This document shows positions 45,495-53,515 of a stretch of 64,000 nt of DNA, piece by piece. The translations under genes were made by a program, and so were the position numbers. Every line of letters starts with the position of its first letter. Positions within the stretch are counted from its first letter, which is position 1. This DNA comes from Geodermatophilaceae bacterium URHB0062 (lineage in GTDB: Bacteria; Actinomycetota; Actinomycetes; Mycobacteriales; Geodermatophilaceae): NCBI GenBank assembly GCA_000620185.1, contig JHVO01000011.1, positions 62,001 to 126,000 on the forward strand. The letters are read 5' to 3'. The notes below the pieces were generated by a model. The model had not been told where the DNA came from. It did no database searches and was given only the letters and a program-made list of their open reading frames with translations.

Positions 45495-46230
45495 CGGCGG
45501 ACCCGGCCGACGCGCGCGGCAGGTCCGGCTTGTCGGCGTAGACCACCAGGCTCTTGCCGAACAACGGGTTCAGCAGCCGGTCGGCGGTGCGCGTCAGCCA
45601 CGGGCGCTTCGTCAGGTCCCAGACGAGCAGCCGGTGGTAGGCGCGGACGGGAGCGGTGTCCCGGTCCACGCCGACGGCGCACTTGAGCCACCAGAACGGT
45701 GCGTGCAGGGCGTGCGCGTGGTGGCTGCCGCCGGGCACCAGGCCGGCCGCGGCGAGGCGGGTGCGCAGCACGTCGGCGCGGTAGATGCGGATGTGCCCGC
45801 CCTCGTTGGCGTGGTACTCGTCCGACAGCGCCCAGCAGATCCGCTCGGGGCCGTAGCGCGGCACGGTCACCGCGACCCGGCCGCCGGGCCGGAGCACCCG
45901 GACGATCTCGGCCATGGCGGTGGTGTCGTCGGGGATGTGCTCGAGGACCTCCGAGGCGATGACCCGGTCGACGCTGGCATCGGGGAAGGGCAGCGCGAGC
46001 AGATCGCCGCGGACCACCTCGTAGCGGGCCCCCGGGGGCGCCTCGCCGGCCTCCTCGATCGCGCCGAGCCAGGACTTCGTCGTCCCCACCTCGAGGACGC
46101 CCCAGTCGACCGCCACCACCGACGCACCCCGCCGGTAGGCCTCGAACGCGTGCCTGCCCTCGCCGCAGCCGAGGTCGAGGACGGTCATCCCGGGCCGCAG
46201 GTCGAGCAGGTCGTAGTCGACGGTCAGCAC
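45451..46230 (-). CDS. SAM-dependent methyltransferase, class I
   Basis: 259 aa. Motif I VLDLGCGEGRHAFEA (about 17-31), VVAVDWG, RGDLLALPFPDASVDRVIASEVLEHI, and a C-terminal hydrophobic part FWWLKCAVGV. Resembles small-molecule or lipid-linked methyltransferases. The GTG at 46230 gives a 7-base overlap with the GT4 stop; longer frames run through the GT4 gene and are rejected. Confidence 0.9.
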   Translation of the reverse strand: MLTVDYDLLDLRPGMTVLDLGCGEGRHAFEAYRRGASVVAVDWGVLEVGTTKSWLGAIEEAGEAPPGARYEVVRGDLLALPFPDASVDRVIASEVLEHIPDDTTAMAEIVRVLRPGGRVAVTVPRYGPERICWALSDEYHANEGGHIRIYRADVLRTRLAAAGLVPGGSHHAHALHAPFWWLKCAVGVDRDTAPVRAYHRLLVWDLTKRPWLTRTADRLLNPLFGKSLVVYADKPDLPRASAGSAGGTPSAWEQTAAAR

Positions 46231-47480
46231 GAGGAACGTTCCTTCCGGGCGAGCACCTCGCCGTACCAGTCGGCCGTGCGCTCGGCCGTCGACCGCCAGG
46301 TGTAGCGGTCGAGCACCCGCCGTCGGCCGGCCCGGCCGAGTCGCTCGCCGAGGGACGGCGAGTCGAGCACCCTCTGCAGCTCCGCGGTGAGCTCGCCGAC
46401 GTCCCCGGCCCTGACCCGGAGGCCGGCCTCGGTGCCGACCACCTCGGGCAGCGCGCCGGCGTCGGTGGTGACCAGCGGCGTGCCGCAGGCCATGGCCTCG
46501 ACCGCCGGGAGGGAGAACCCCTCGTACAGCGACGGGATGGCGACGACGGCCGCGTGCTGCAGCAGCGAGACCAGTTCGGCCTCGGGCACCGGCCCGGTGA
46601 AGCGGACGGCGTCGCGCAGACCGAGCCGGTCGAGCGCGGTCTCGGCCGGTCCGCCGGGCCGGGCGGTGCCGACGACGGTGAGGCGGACCGGTCGCTCGGT
46701 GCGCAGCTTGGCCAGCGCCTCGAGCAGGTGGACCAGGCCCTTGAGGGCGACGTCCGCGCTGGTGATCACCAGGATCGAGTCGGCGTCGCGCGGCTGCCCG
46801 GCCGGCGGGGGCCTGAACTCGGCCGGGTCGATGCCCACGGGGATGACCTCGATGCCCGCGGCCGGCACGCCCATGTGGGTGGCGATGTCGCGGCGGGAGT
46901 TCTCCGACACCGTGGTGACACCGTCCAGCCGGCGGGCCACCCGCGCCTGCATACCGGTGAAGCCGTACCAGCGGTGCAGGGTCAGCCGCCGGCGCAGGCC
47001 GGGGGCGGCGGCCAGCTCCAGCTCGCGGTCGATGGCGACGGGATGGTGGATGGTGGCCACCGTGGGCAGGCCGGCGCGGGCCAGCCGGAGGATGCCCCCG
47101 CCCAGCGACTGGTTGTCGTGCACGACGTCGAACTCGGCGGCCCGCGGCAGCAGCAGGCGCGCCGCCCGCCAGCTGAAGGTCATGGGTTCCGGGAAGCCGG
47201 CGGTGCACATGGTCGCCCACTCGGCGACGTCGATCCAGTCGCGGAACTCCGAGGGGCGGGGCGTGCGGAACGGGTCGGGCTCGCGGTACAGGTCGAGGCT
47301 GGGTACCCGCGTGAGCGGAACGCCCGGGGCGAGCTCGGGATAGGGCTGGCCGCTGAGGACCTCCACCCGGTGGCCGAGCGCCGCCAGCTCACGCGACAGG
47401 GCCCGGACGTAGACGCCCTGACCGCCGCTGTGCGGCTTGCTCCGGTAGGACAGCAGTGCGATGCGCAGCGACCGTCCCAT
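46224..47480 (-). CDS. family 4 glycosyltransferase
   Basis: 418 aa, GT-B fold. SKPHSGGQGVYVRALSRELA is the donor-side glycine loop; the C-terminal EX7E site is YEGFSLPAVEAMACGTPLV; HDNQSLGGG and TVSENSRRDI lie between. First gene of the GT4-methyltransferase-toroid-GT2 operon, which has the look of a glycolipid or glycoconjugate pathway; the product is unknown. Confidence 0.93.
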   Translation of the reverse strand: MGRSLRIALLSYRSKPHSGGQGVYVRALSRELAALGHRVEVLSGQPYPELAPGVPLTRVPSLDLYREPDPFRTPRPSEFRDWIDVAEWATMCTAGFPEPMTFSWRAARLLLPRAAEFDVVHDNQSLGGGILRLARAGLPTVATIHHPVAIDRELELAAAPGLRRRLTLHRWYGFTGMQARVARRLDGVTTVSENSRRDIATHMGVPAAGIEVIPVGIDPAEFRPPPAGQPRDADSILVITSADVALKGLVHLLEALAKLRTERPVRLTVVGTARPGGPAETALDRLGLRDAVRFTGPVPEAELVSLLQHAAVVAIPSLYEGFSLPAVEAMACGTPLVTTDAGALPEVVGTEAGLRVRAGDVGELTAELQRVLDSPSLGERLGRAGRRRVLDRYTWRSTAERTADWYGEVLARKERSSC

Positions 47481-47575
47481 GCCCGGACTCTAGCCAGCGG
47501 GCCGCCCGCCCCGGCTACCAGCCGGTAACCGGCCGGGTCCGGCCCGGACTCCGGCGGGCTGGCAGGGTGCTGCCC

Positions 47576-47869
47576 ATGATCCGTCATGTCGTGGTCTTCA
47601 CCTGGTCCGAGGACGCCGATGCCGAACGGCGTGCGGCGACGCTGGCGGCACTCCGCGGTCTGGAGCAGGACGTCGGCGGGATGACCTCCCTCGTCGTGGC
47701 CGACGACGCCGGCCTCTCGCCGGGCAACGCCGACACGGTGCTGATCGCCGACTTCCCGGACGCCGAGGCCTACTCCCGCTACGCGGCGGACCCGGTGCAC
47801 CAGGCCGCGCTGGCCGAGCACGTCCGTCCCTTCCTGGCTACGCGGAGCGCCGTGCAGTACCGGTTCTGA
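47576..47869 (+). CDS. Dabb (stress-responsive alpha/beta barrel) protein
   Basis: 97 aa. MIRHVVVFTWSEDAD start, LIADFPDAEAYSRYAADPVHQ core and VRPFLATRSAVQYRF end are a complete Dabb domain, a dimeric ferredoxin-like fold. Role unknown. The ATG at 47576 is chosen; frames reaching further upstream would enter the GT4 promoter region. Confidence 0.88.
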   Translation: MIRHVVVFTWSEDADAERRAATLAALRGLEQDVGGMTSLVVADDAGLSPGNADTVLIADFPDAEAYSRYAADPVHQAALAEHVRPFLATRSAVQYRF

Positions 47870-47873
47870 CGAC

Positions 47874-47963
47874 AGCGGGTCGGCGACGACGGCGCTCGAC
47901 CCCGCCGCCTTTCCCGACCTGCCGCGGCATGCCTACCAGATCGAGGCGGACGCCCTGGGCTGA
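47874..47963 (+). pseudogene. possible 3' gene remnant
   Basis: A 29-residue stretch before a TGA, in a different frame from the Dabb gene, reads like a protein C-terminus (ALDPAAFPDLPRHAYQIEAD then ALG-stop) and has GC-rich third codon positions. No start codon of its own. I cannot name the parent family. It may instead be chance coding-like intergenic sequence. Confidence 0.35.
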
Positions 47964-48043
47964 TCGTCCACAGCCGTCCGGCGTCTCCACAGAAGGTCCG
48001 GGCCGCGCCTGGTCCGTGCCCGCGGCGGCCAGGGTCGACGGTC

Positions 48044-49126
48044 ATGAGCGCCCTGCCTCCCCGGTTCCCGTCCTCCCGGTCCCAGCCTCCCGACCTCGAC
48101 CCCTACCGCGTCCGGGTCTCCGATCCCGGTGAGATCGCCGCGGCCGTGCCCCAGCTGCTCGGCTTCCGGCCCCGCGAGTCGGTGGTGCTCATCGGGCTGG
48201 GCGGCGTCCGGGGCAACCAGGTGGGTCTCACGGTGCGGGGCGACCTCCCGCCGCCCGGGTCGGGGCCGGCCCTCGCGCGGGCTCTGAGCCGCAGCGTCGG
48301 CACCGGTGAACCGGAGGCCGTCGTGGTGGCGCTGGTGTCCGAGGCGCCGGACGATCGCGACGGCCCGGCGGGCGGGCCGGACCTGCCGCACCGGGCGCTG
48401 CTGCGCGACCTGACGATCGCGCTGGCGCTCGACGGGATCGCGGTGCGCACGTCCCTGCTGGTCCGCGGCGGGCGCTGGTGGTCCTACGAGTGCCCCGAGC
48501 CGTGCTGCCGGCCGGGCGCCGGCACGGCCCTGCCGGCCGGCGTGACCGCGCTCGAGGCCGCCTCCGTCGCCAGCGGCGTCGTCGTGGAGGACGGCCGGGA
48601 GGCCCTCGAACGGCGTCTCGCACCCGATCCGGACCGGGACGGCACCGCCGAGGCCTGCCGCCGCGTGGCCGACGCCGGCGGGCGTTCGTCCGGCGCCGAC
48701 GACGGCTGGGCCGCCATCCGGGAGGGGGTGCGTCGCTGCGCACCCGAGGCGGCGCATCCTGTCGAACGGCTGCCCGACGAGCTCGTGGCCCGGGTGGTGT
48801 GGTCGCTGCGGTACGAGCCGACGATCCGCGACCGAGCCCTGGTGCTGGCCCTGGGCGACGAGGCGTCGGCAGCGGAGGCGCTCTGGACCCACTGCACCCG
48901 GCGGGCGCCGCAGCCGTTGGACGCCGCGCCCGCCACCCTCGTGGCGGTCTCCGCGTGGCTGCGGGGCGACGGCGCGATGGCCAACATCGCGCTGGAACGC
49001 GCCCTGTGCAGCGACCCGGGCAACCGGCTCGCCCGGCTCCTCGCGCCGGCGCTGGACGCATGCCTGCACCCGACCGAGCTCCGCCGGCTGATCGCCGAGT
49101 CCGCCGGCACCGGGCCGGACCGCTGA
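48044..49126 (+). CDS. DUF4192 domain-containing protein
   Basis: 360 aa. RVSDPGEIAAAVPQLLGFRP and ESVVLIGL are the DUF4192 start, an actinobacterial family of unknown function. A Cys-rich stretch YECPEPCCRPG near residue 148 may bind metal. Predicted cytoplasmic. Isolated gene, followed by a hairpin. Confidence 0.9.
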   Translation: MSALPPRFPSSRSQPPDLDPYRVRVSDPGEIAAAVPQLLGFRPRESVVLIGLGGVRGNQVGLTVRGDLPPPGSGPALARALSRSVGTGEPEAVVVALVSEAPDDRDGPAGGPDLPHRALLRDLTIALALDGIAVRTSLLVRGGRWWSYECPEPCCRPGAGTALPAGVTALEAASVASGVVVEDGREALERRLAPDPDRDGTAEACRRVADAGGRSSGADDGWAAIREGVRRCAPEAAHPVERLPDELVARVVWSLRYEPTIRDRALVLALGDEASAAEALWTHCTRRAPQPLDAAPATLVAVSAWLRGDGAMANIALERALCSDPGNRLARLLAPALDACLHPTELRRLIAESAGTGPDR

Positions 49127-49148
49127 GCGGGCCGGCCCGTGCGCTCAG
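49123..49148. terminator. hairpin between convergent DUF4192 and peptidase genes
   Basis: CTGAGCG (49123-49129) pairs with CGCTCAG (49142-49148), enclosing the small GC palindrome GGGCCGGCCC. It covers the ends of both genes and likely stops both transcripts. Confidence 0.6.
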
Positions 49149-51259
49149 ACCAGGTCGGGGCGGCGCCACTCCTCACCGAGGACGTGCTCGGCCAGGAACG
49201 CGAGGACCGTGTCGTACCAGACCATCGAGTTCCCCGGCGTCAGCACCCAGTGGTTCTCGTCGGGGAAGTAGAGGAACCTCGACGGCACACCCCGCTTCTG
49301 CAGGTCGTACCAGAGCCGCAGCCCCTCGCCGATCGGCACGCGGTAGTCCTTGTCGCCGTGGATGACCAGCATCGGGGTGCGGATCGCGTCGGCGAACCGG
49401 TGCGGCGAGTTCTGCTCGTAGCGCTTCGGCTGGCGCAGCGCGTCGCCCCACTCCTTCTCCCAGTAGTAGGCCGCGTCCGTCGTGCCGGTGAACGCGTCGA
49501 GGTCCCAGAGGCTGGCGTGGGTCACGATCGCCTGGAAGCGGTCGGTCTGGGTGGCCACCCAGTTGGCCATGTACCCGCCGAAGGAGCCACCCATCGCCGC
49601 GGTGCGCGTGGCGTCGATGTCGGGGCGCTGCTCGGCCGCGTCCACCGCCGCCATCAGGTCGGTGTAGGGCGCGCCGCCCCACTCGCCCCAGCCGCGCCGC
49701 ACGAAGTCCAGCCCGAACCCCTGCGAGAGCGCCGGGTTGGGCAGCAGGACCGCGTATCCGCGGGCGGCCATCACCCAGGGGCACCACCGCCACGACCAGG
49801 AGTTCCAGCTCATCAGCGGTCCGCCGTGGATCCAGAGCAACAGCGGCGCGGGCGACTCCGCGGACGCGCCCTCGGGCAGGACCAGCCACGACTGCACGCG
49901 GGCTCCGTCGGCGGCGACCGCCTCGACCTCGTGCAGGGTGCCGGGCAGTGCGTCCAGCGTGCCCGGGTTGGGCAGTGGCGCCGGCTCCTGGTCCGGGGTG
50001 GCCGGGTCCAGCCGCACGGGCGCGGACGGGGAGTCGAACGCCGACCGGAGGGCGTAGAGGGCGCTGCCGTCCCGCGCGACCTGCAGGTCGCTGTAGGCAC
50101 CGTCCGCGGTCAGGCGCACCGGCGCGGCGCCGTCCAGGCCCACCCGGAAGACGGCGTGCCGCCCGTCGTCGTCGGCGAGGAAGAAGACCGCCGTGCCGTC
50201 GGCGCTGAACTGCGGCGCGCTCGGCCACCGGTCGAAGCCGGCGGTGAGCTCGCGGACGGTTCCCTTCCGCGCGTCGACCAGCAGCAGTGTGTAGTCCGGC
50301 GGCTCGTCGTAGGTCGACAGCGACTCACGGACGCACACCACCGACGCGCCGTCGGGGGAGAAGCGGGCGGCGTAGACGTCGGCCAGCGGATCGTCGACGA
50401 GTACCCGGGTCTCACCGCTCGCCGTCTCGATGACCACCAGGCGCGAGCGTCGCCCCGCGGGCCCGTCCGCCACGTCGTCGGTGCGGACCAGCAGGGAGCC
50501 GTCGGGGGACAGGGACATGTCCTCGCCGGAGCCCGACGGTGGGCCGGCGTCGGGCGTGAGGTCGCGCAGGACGACCGGCTCGGCACCGGTGGCCGGCTCG
50601 TCGGCGGGCAGGCGGCCGGCCCAGAAGAGATGCGGCGCCGCCGGTCCCAGGTCGTGGTCCCAGAAGCGCACGGGATAGGCCTCGTGCAGCACGGCCGAGA
50701 CGCCGGCGTCCTTACGCTTGGTCCGTCGCTCCTCGTCGGCCTCCGGATCCGAGCCACCCGGCATGGTCGCGGCGGCGAGCACGACGTGCCCGCTGTCCAC
50801 GGCGACCGTGAACGAGGAGACGCCGGCGGGTCGGCTCAGCACCGGGCGGGCCTCGCCGCCGCCGGCCGGCAGGCTCCACAGCGCCGGCTTCGGGTCGCCG
50901 TCATCTTTCGCCCCCGGGATCGGACGGGCGGAGGTGAACAGCAGGGAGCCGTCGGGCGCCCAGACCGGCGCGGACTCACCGGGGGCGCTCCGGGTCAGGC
51001 GGCGGGCCGGGCGCGCGCCCTCGGGGTCGACCTCCCACAGTGCCGACTGCCACTTCTTCTTCTCGGCGTCGAGGGTCTGCACCGAGATCGCGAGCCGGCG
51101 CCCGTCCGGCGACAGCGCGAGCGCGCCGACCCGCGGCAGCGCCACGAAGGCGGCCAGGTCGGCGAAGGGACTGCTCGCGGATGCGGCGGCCGGGTCGTTC
51201 CCGGACCCGGTCACCGGGGTGCTCGCGGACTCGGCGTTGGCGGGGGCTGGCTGGCTCAC
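49145..51259 (-). CDS. S9 family prolyl-oligopeptidase-type peptidase
   Basis: 704 aa. N-terminal beta-propeller (about 30-430) with TolB/WD-like repeats (ALSPDGRRLAI, SLSPDGSLLV, RFSPDGASVVC), then an alpha/beta hydrolase with nucleophile GGSFGGYMANW (Ser about 552), Asp in HGDKDYRVP and His in FPDENHWVL. Acylaminoacyl-peptidase-like; cleaves short peptides in the cytoplasm. No signal peptide. Confidence 0.93.
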   Translation of the reverse strand: MSQPAPANAESASTPVTGSGNDPAAASASSPFADLAAFVALPRVGALALSPDGRRLAISVQTLDAEKKKWQSALWEVDPEGARPARRLTRSAPGESAPVWAPDGSLLFTSARPIPGAKDDGDPKPALWSLPAGGGEARPVLSRPAGVSSFTVAVDSGHVVLAAATMPGGSDPEADEERRTKRKDAGVSAVLHEAYPVRFWDHDLGPAAPHLFWAGRLPADEPATGAEPVVLRDLTPDAGPPSGSGEDMSLSPDGSLLVRTDDVADGPAGRRSRLVVIETASGETRVLVDDPLADVYAARFSPDGASVVCVRESLSTYDEPPDYTLLLVDARKGTVRELTAGFDRWPSAPQFSADGTAVFFLADDDGRHAVFRVGLDGAAPVRLTADGAYSDLQVARDGSALYALRSAFDSPSAPVRLDPATPDQEPAPLPNPGTLDALPGTLHEVEAVAADGARVQSWLVLPEGASAESPAPLLLWIHGGPLMSWNSWSWRWCPWVMAARGYAVLLPNPALSQGFGLDFVRRGWGEWGGAPYTDLMAAVDAAEQRPDIDATRTAAMGGSFGGYMANWVATQTDRFQAIVTHASLWDLDAFTGTTDAAYYWEKEWGDALRQPKRYEQNSPHRFADAIRTPMLVIHGDKDYRVPIGEGLRLWYDLQKRGVPSRFLYFPDENHWVLTPGNSMVWYDTVLAFLAEHVLGEEWRRPDLV

Positions 51260-51458
51260 CGGCGGCTTCTCTCTGGCTGCTGTCCTACGTCGCGGTCACC
51301 CTAGCCAGCATCCCGGCGTCGGAGGCAGGCGCCGTCGGGCCGTCGAGGGCGACTCCGGGGGTGGTGCGCCGGATCCTGGGCCGACCACGCCAGCCGGAAC
51401 GACTCGGCGTCCGCTGACGAAGGTCGCGGCGATCCGTGCCCGTCCTCCGCCCGACCGA

Positions 51459-52199
51459 TCAGAGCAGTGGCGCGGCCTCGAGCGGGGTGAGCTCCTCGTC
51501 CATCGCGCTGACGAACAGGTGCTGCGCCACGCCGGCGGGCAGCGGCTTCCCGTCGAGGGTCACCGCGCCCTCGGCCAGCTGGGCGGTCATGGTCGCGCCC
51601 GGCCGGACCTCCTGCTCGGCCAGCAGCCGGAGCATCTCGGCGTTCTCCTGCAGCTGCTCGCTGATCCGGCGGATGACGACCGGTCGACCTTCGGGGGTGG
51701 CGGTGGTCGACAGCAGGGTGAGCGAGTCCAGCACGGCGGAGGTGTCGCCGCCGAGGCCCGGCAGCTCTGTCTCGCGGTCGCCGCGCAGCGCCTCCAGCCC
51801 GGGGATCGGGTTGCCGAAGGGGGACACCGTCGGGTTGCCGAGCAGCGTTAGCAGCCGGCGCTCGACCGCCTCGCTCATCACGTGCTCCCAGCGGCAGGCC
51901 TCCTCGTGGACGTCGGCGTAGTCCAGGCCGATCACGTCCACCAGCAGGCACTCGGCCAGGCGGTGCTTCCGCATGACGGCGGTGGCCAGCCGGCGACCCT
52001 CGTCGGAGAGCTGGAGGTGGCGGTCGCCCTCGACGCTGAGCAGGCCGTCGCGCTCCATGCGGGCCACGGTCTGGCTCACGGTGGGACCGCTCTGGTGCAG
52101 GCGCTCGGCGATGCGCGCGCGCAGCGGGACGATCCCCTCCTCCTCGAGCTCGAAGATCGTCCGGAGGTACATCTCGGTGGTGTCGATGAGGTCGTTCAC
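51459..52199 (-). CDS. ideR: iron-dependent repressor, IdeR/DtxR family
   Basis: 246 aa. The first half is nearly the same as mycobacterial IdeR as I recall it: NDLIDTTEMYLRTIFELEEE, then the DNA-binding helix QSGPTVSQTVARMERDGL. Metal ligands Cys in HEEACRWEHVMSE with His and Glu, and Met 10. A C-terminal SH3-like FeoA domain is present. With Fe(II) it represses iron uptake and storage-balance genes, here probably fbpABC through the box at 2744. Confidence 0.95.
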   Translation of the reverse strand: MNDLIDTTEMYLRTIFELEEEGIVPLRARIAERLHQSGPTVSQTVARMERDGLLSVEGDRHLQLSDEGRRLATAVMRKHRLAECLLVDVIGLDYADVHEEACRWEHVMSEAVERRLLTLLGNPTVSPFGNPIPGLEALRGDRETELPGLGGDTSAVLDSLTLLSTTATPEGRPVVIRRISEQLQENAEMLRLLAEQEVRPGATMTAQLAEGAVTLDGKPLPAGVAQHLFVSAMDEELTPLEAAPLL

Positions 52200-52333
52200 A
52201 GGTACTCCTCCGTGTCAGCGCCGAGTCTACGGGGGCGGTGCCGCGCGGCTGTCCGTTCCCGGGGTTCCCGGGGCGCGGTGTCGACCGCGGTCAGCGGGGG
52301 GCGGAGGTGCCCCGAACGGGTAGCGTCCGACCC

Positions 52334-53515
52334 GTGAGCGACTCGGTGGCCGTCGTCTGGGACGAGGCGCTGCTCGGCTACACGATGGGCGGGGACCACC
52401 CGCTGCATCCGGTCCGACTCGACCTCACCATGCGGCTGGCCGACAGCCTCGGCGTGCTGGCAGCGCGCCGGCTCGAGGTGGTCCGTCCCGCGCCGGCCGG
52501 CGTCGACCTGCTGACGCTGGTGCACGACCCGGCCTACCTCGAGGCGGTCCGCCGGGCGCCGGAGCATCCCGACGTGGGTCACGGGCTCGGCACCGCCGAC
52601 AACCCGATCTTCCCCGGCATGTACGACGCGGCCGCCCTCATCACCGGCGGCAGCGTGCAGGCGGCCCGCGAGGTGCACAGCGGGCGCGTCCAGCACGCGG
52701 TCAACATCTCCGGGGGGCTGCACCACGCGATGCGCGACGCGGCGTCGGGCTTCTGCGTGTTCAACGACGCGGCGGTGGCGATCGCCTGGCTGCTCGCGCA
52801 GGGGTACGAGCGGATCGCATACGTCGACCTCGACGTGCACCACGGTGACGGCGTCCAGGCCGCCTTCTACGACGACCCCCGGGTGCTCACGGTCAGCATC
52901 CACCAGACGCCCCTCACCCTCTTCCCAGGCACCGGCTTCCCCGAGGAGACCGGCGACCCGGAGAAGGCGCTCGGCAGCGCGGTCAACCTCGCCCTGCCCA
53001 ACGGCACCGACGACAGCGCCTGGCTGCGCGCCTTCACCGCCGTCGTCCCGAGCGTGCTGCGCGCCTTCGAGCCGCAGATCCTGGTCACCCAGTGCGGCTG
53101 CGACGCCCACCACGAGGACCCGCTCGCCGACCTCGCCCTGACCGTCGACGGGCAGCGCGCCAGCTACAAGGCGATGCACGAGCTGGCCCACTCCGTCTGC
53201 GACGGCAAGTGGGTGGTGCTCGGCGGCGGGGGCTACGGCCTGGTGCGCTGCGTGCCGCGGGCCTGGACCCACCTCATCGCCGAGGTCAGCGGCGAACCGG
53301 TCGACCCCGCGACCGAGATCCCCCAGTCATGGCGGGACGACGTCGAGCGTCGCGGGATGCGCATCCGGCCCCCGACGCACATGACCGAGGGCGGCTACAC
53401 CGGCTTCTCCCGGTGGGACAACTTCACCGAGTCGCGCGTCGACCGGGCGATCATGCGCACGCGTCGCGCGTCCTTCCCCTACTTCGGGCTCGACCCGGAC
53501 GATCCCCGTGACTGA
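52334..53515 (+). CDS. acuC: acetoin utilization protein AcuC-type lysine deacetylase
   Basis: 393 aa, class I HDAC fold. GGLHHAMRDAASGFC (paired catalytic histidines, about 135-150), YVDLDVHHGDGVQ (zinc Asp and His), and GGGGYGL late. Zn-dependent removal of acetyl groups from lysine, notably on acetyl-CoA synthetase. The GTG at 52334 gives the family N-terminus. The 3' end overlaps the acetyltransferase gene by 8 bases, so opposing enzymes are co-expressed. Confidence 0.92.
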   Translation: MSDSVAVVWDEALLGYTMGGDHPLHPVRLDLTMRLADSLGVLAARRLEVVRPAPAGVDLLTLVHDPAYLEAVRRAPEHPDVGHGLGTADNPIFPGMYDAAALITGGSVQAAREVHSGRVQHAVNISGGLHHAMRDAASGFCVFNDAAVAIAWLLAQGYERIAYVDLDVHHGDGVQAAFYDDPRVLTVSIHQTPLTLFPGTGFPEETGDPEKALGSAVNLALPNGTDDSAWLRAFTAVVPSVLRAFEPQILVTQCGCDAHHEDPLADLALTVDGQRASYKAMHELAHSVCDGKWVVLGGGGYGLVRCVPRAWTHLIAEVSGEPVDPATEIPQSWRDDVERRGMRIRPPTHMTEGGYTGFSRWDNFTESRVDRAIMRTRRASFPYFGLDPDDPRD

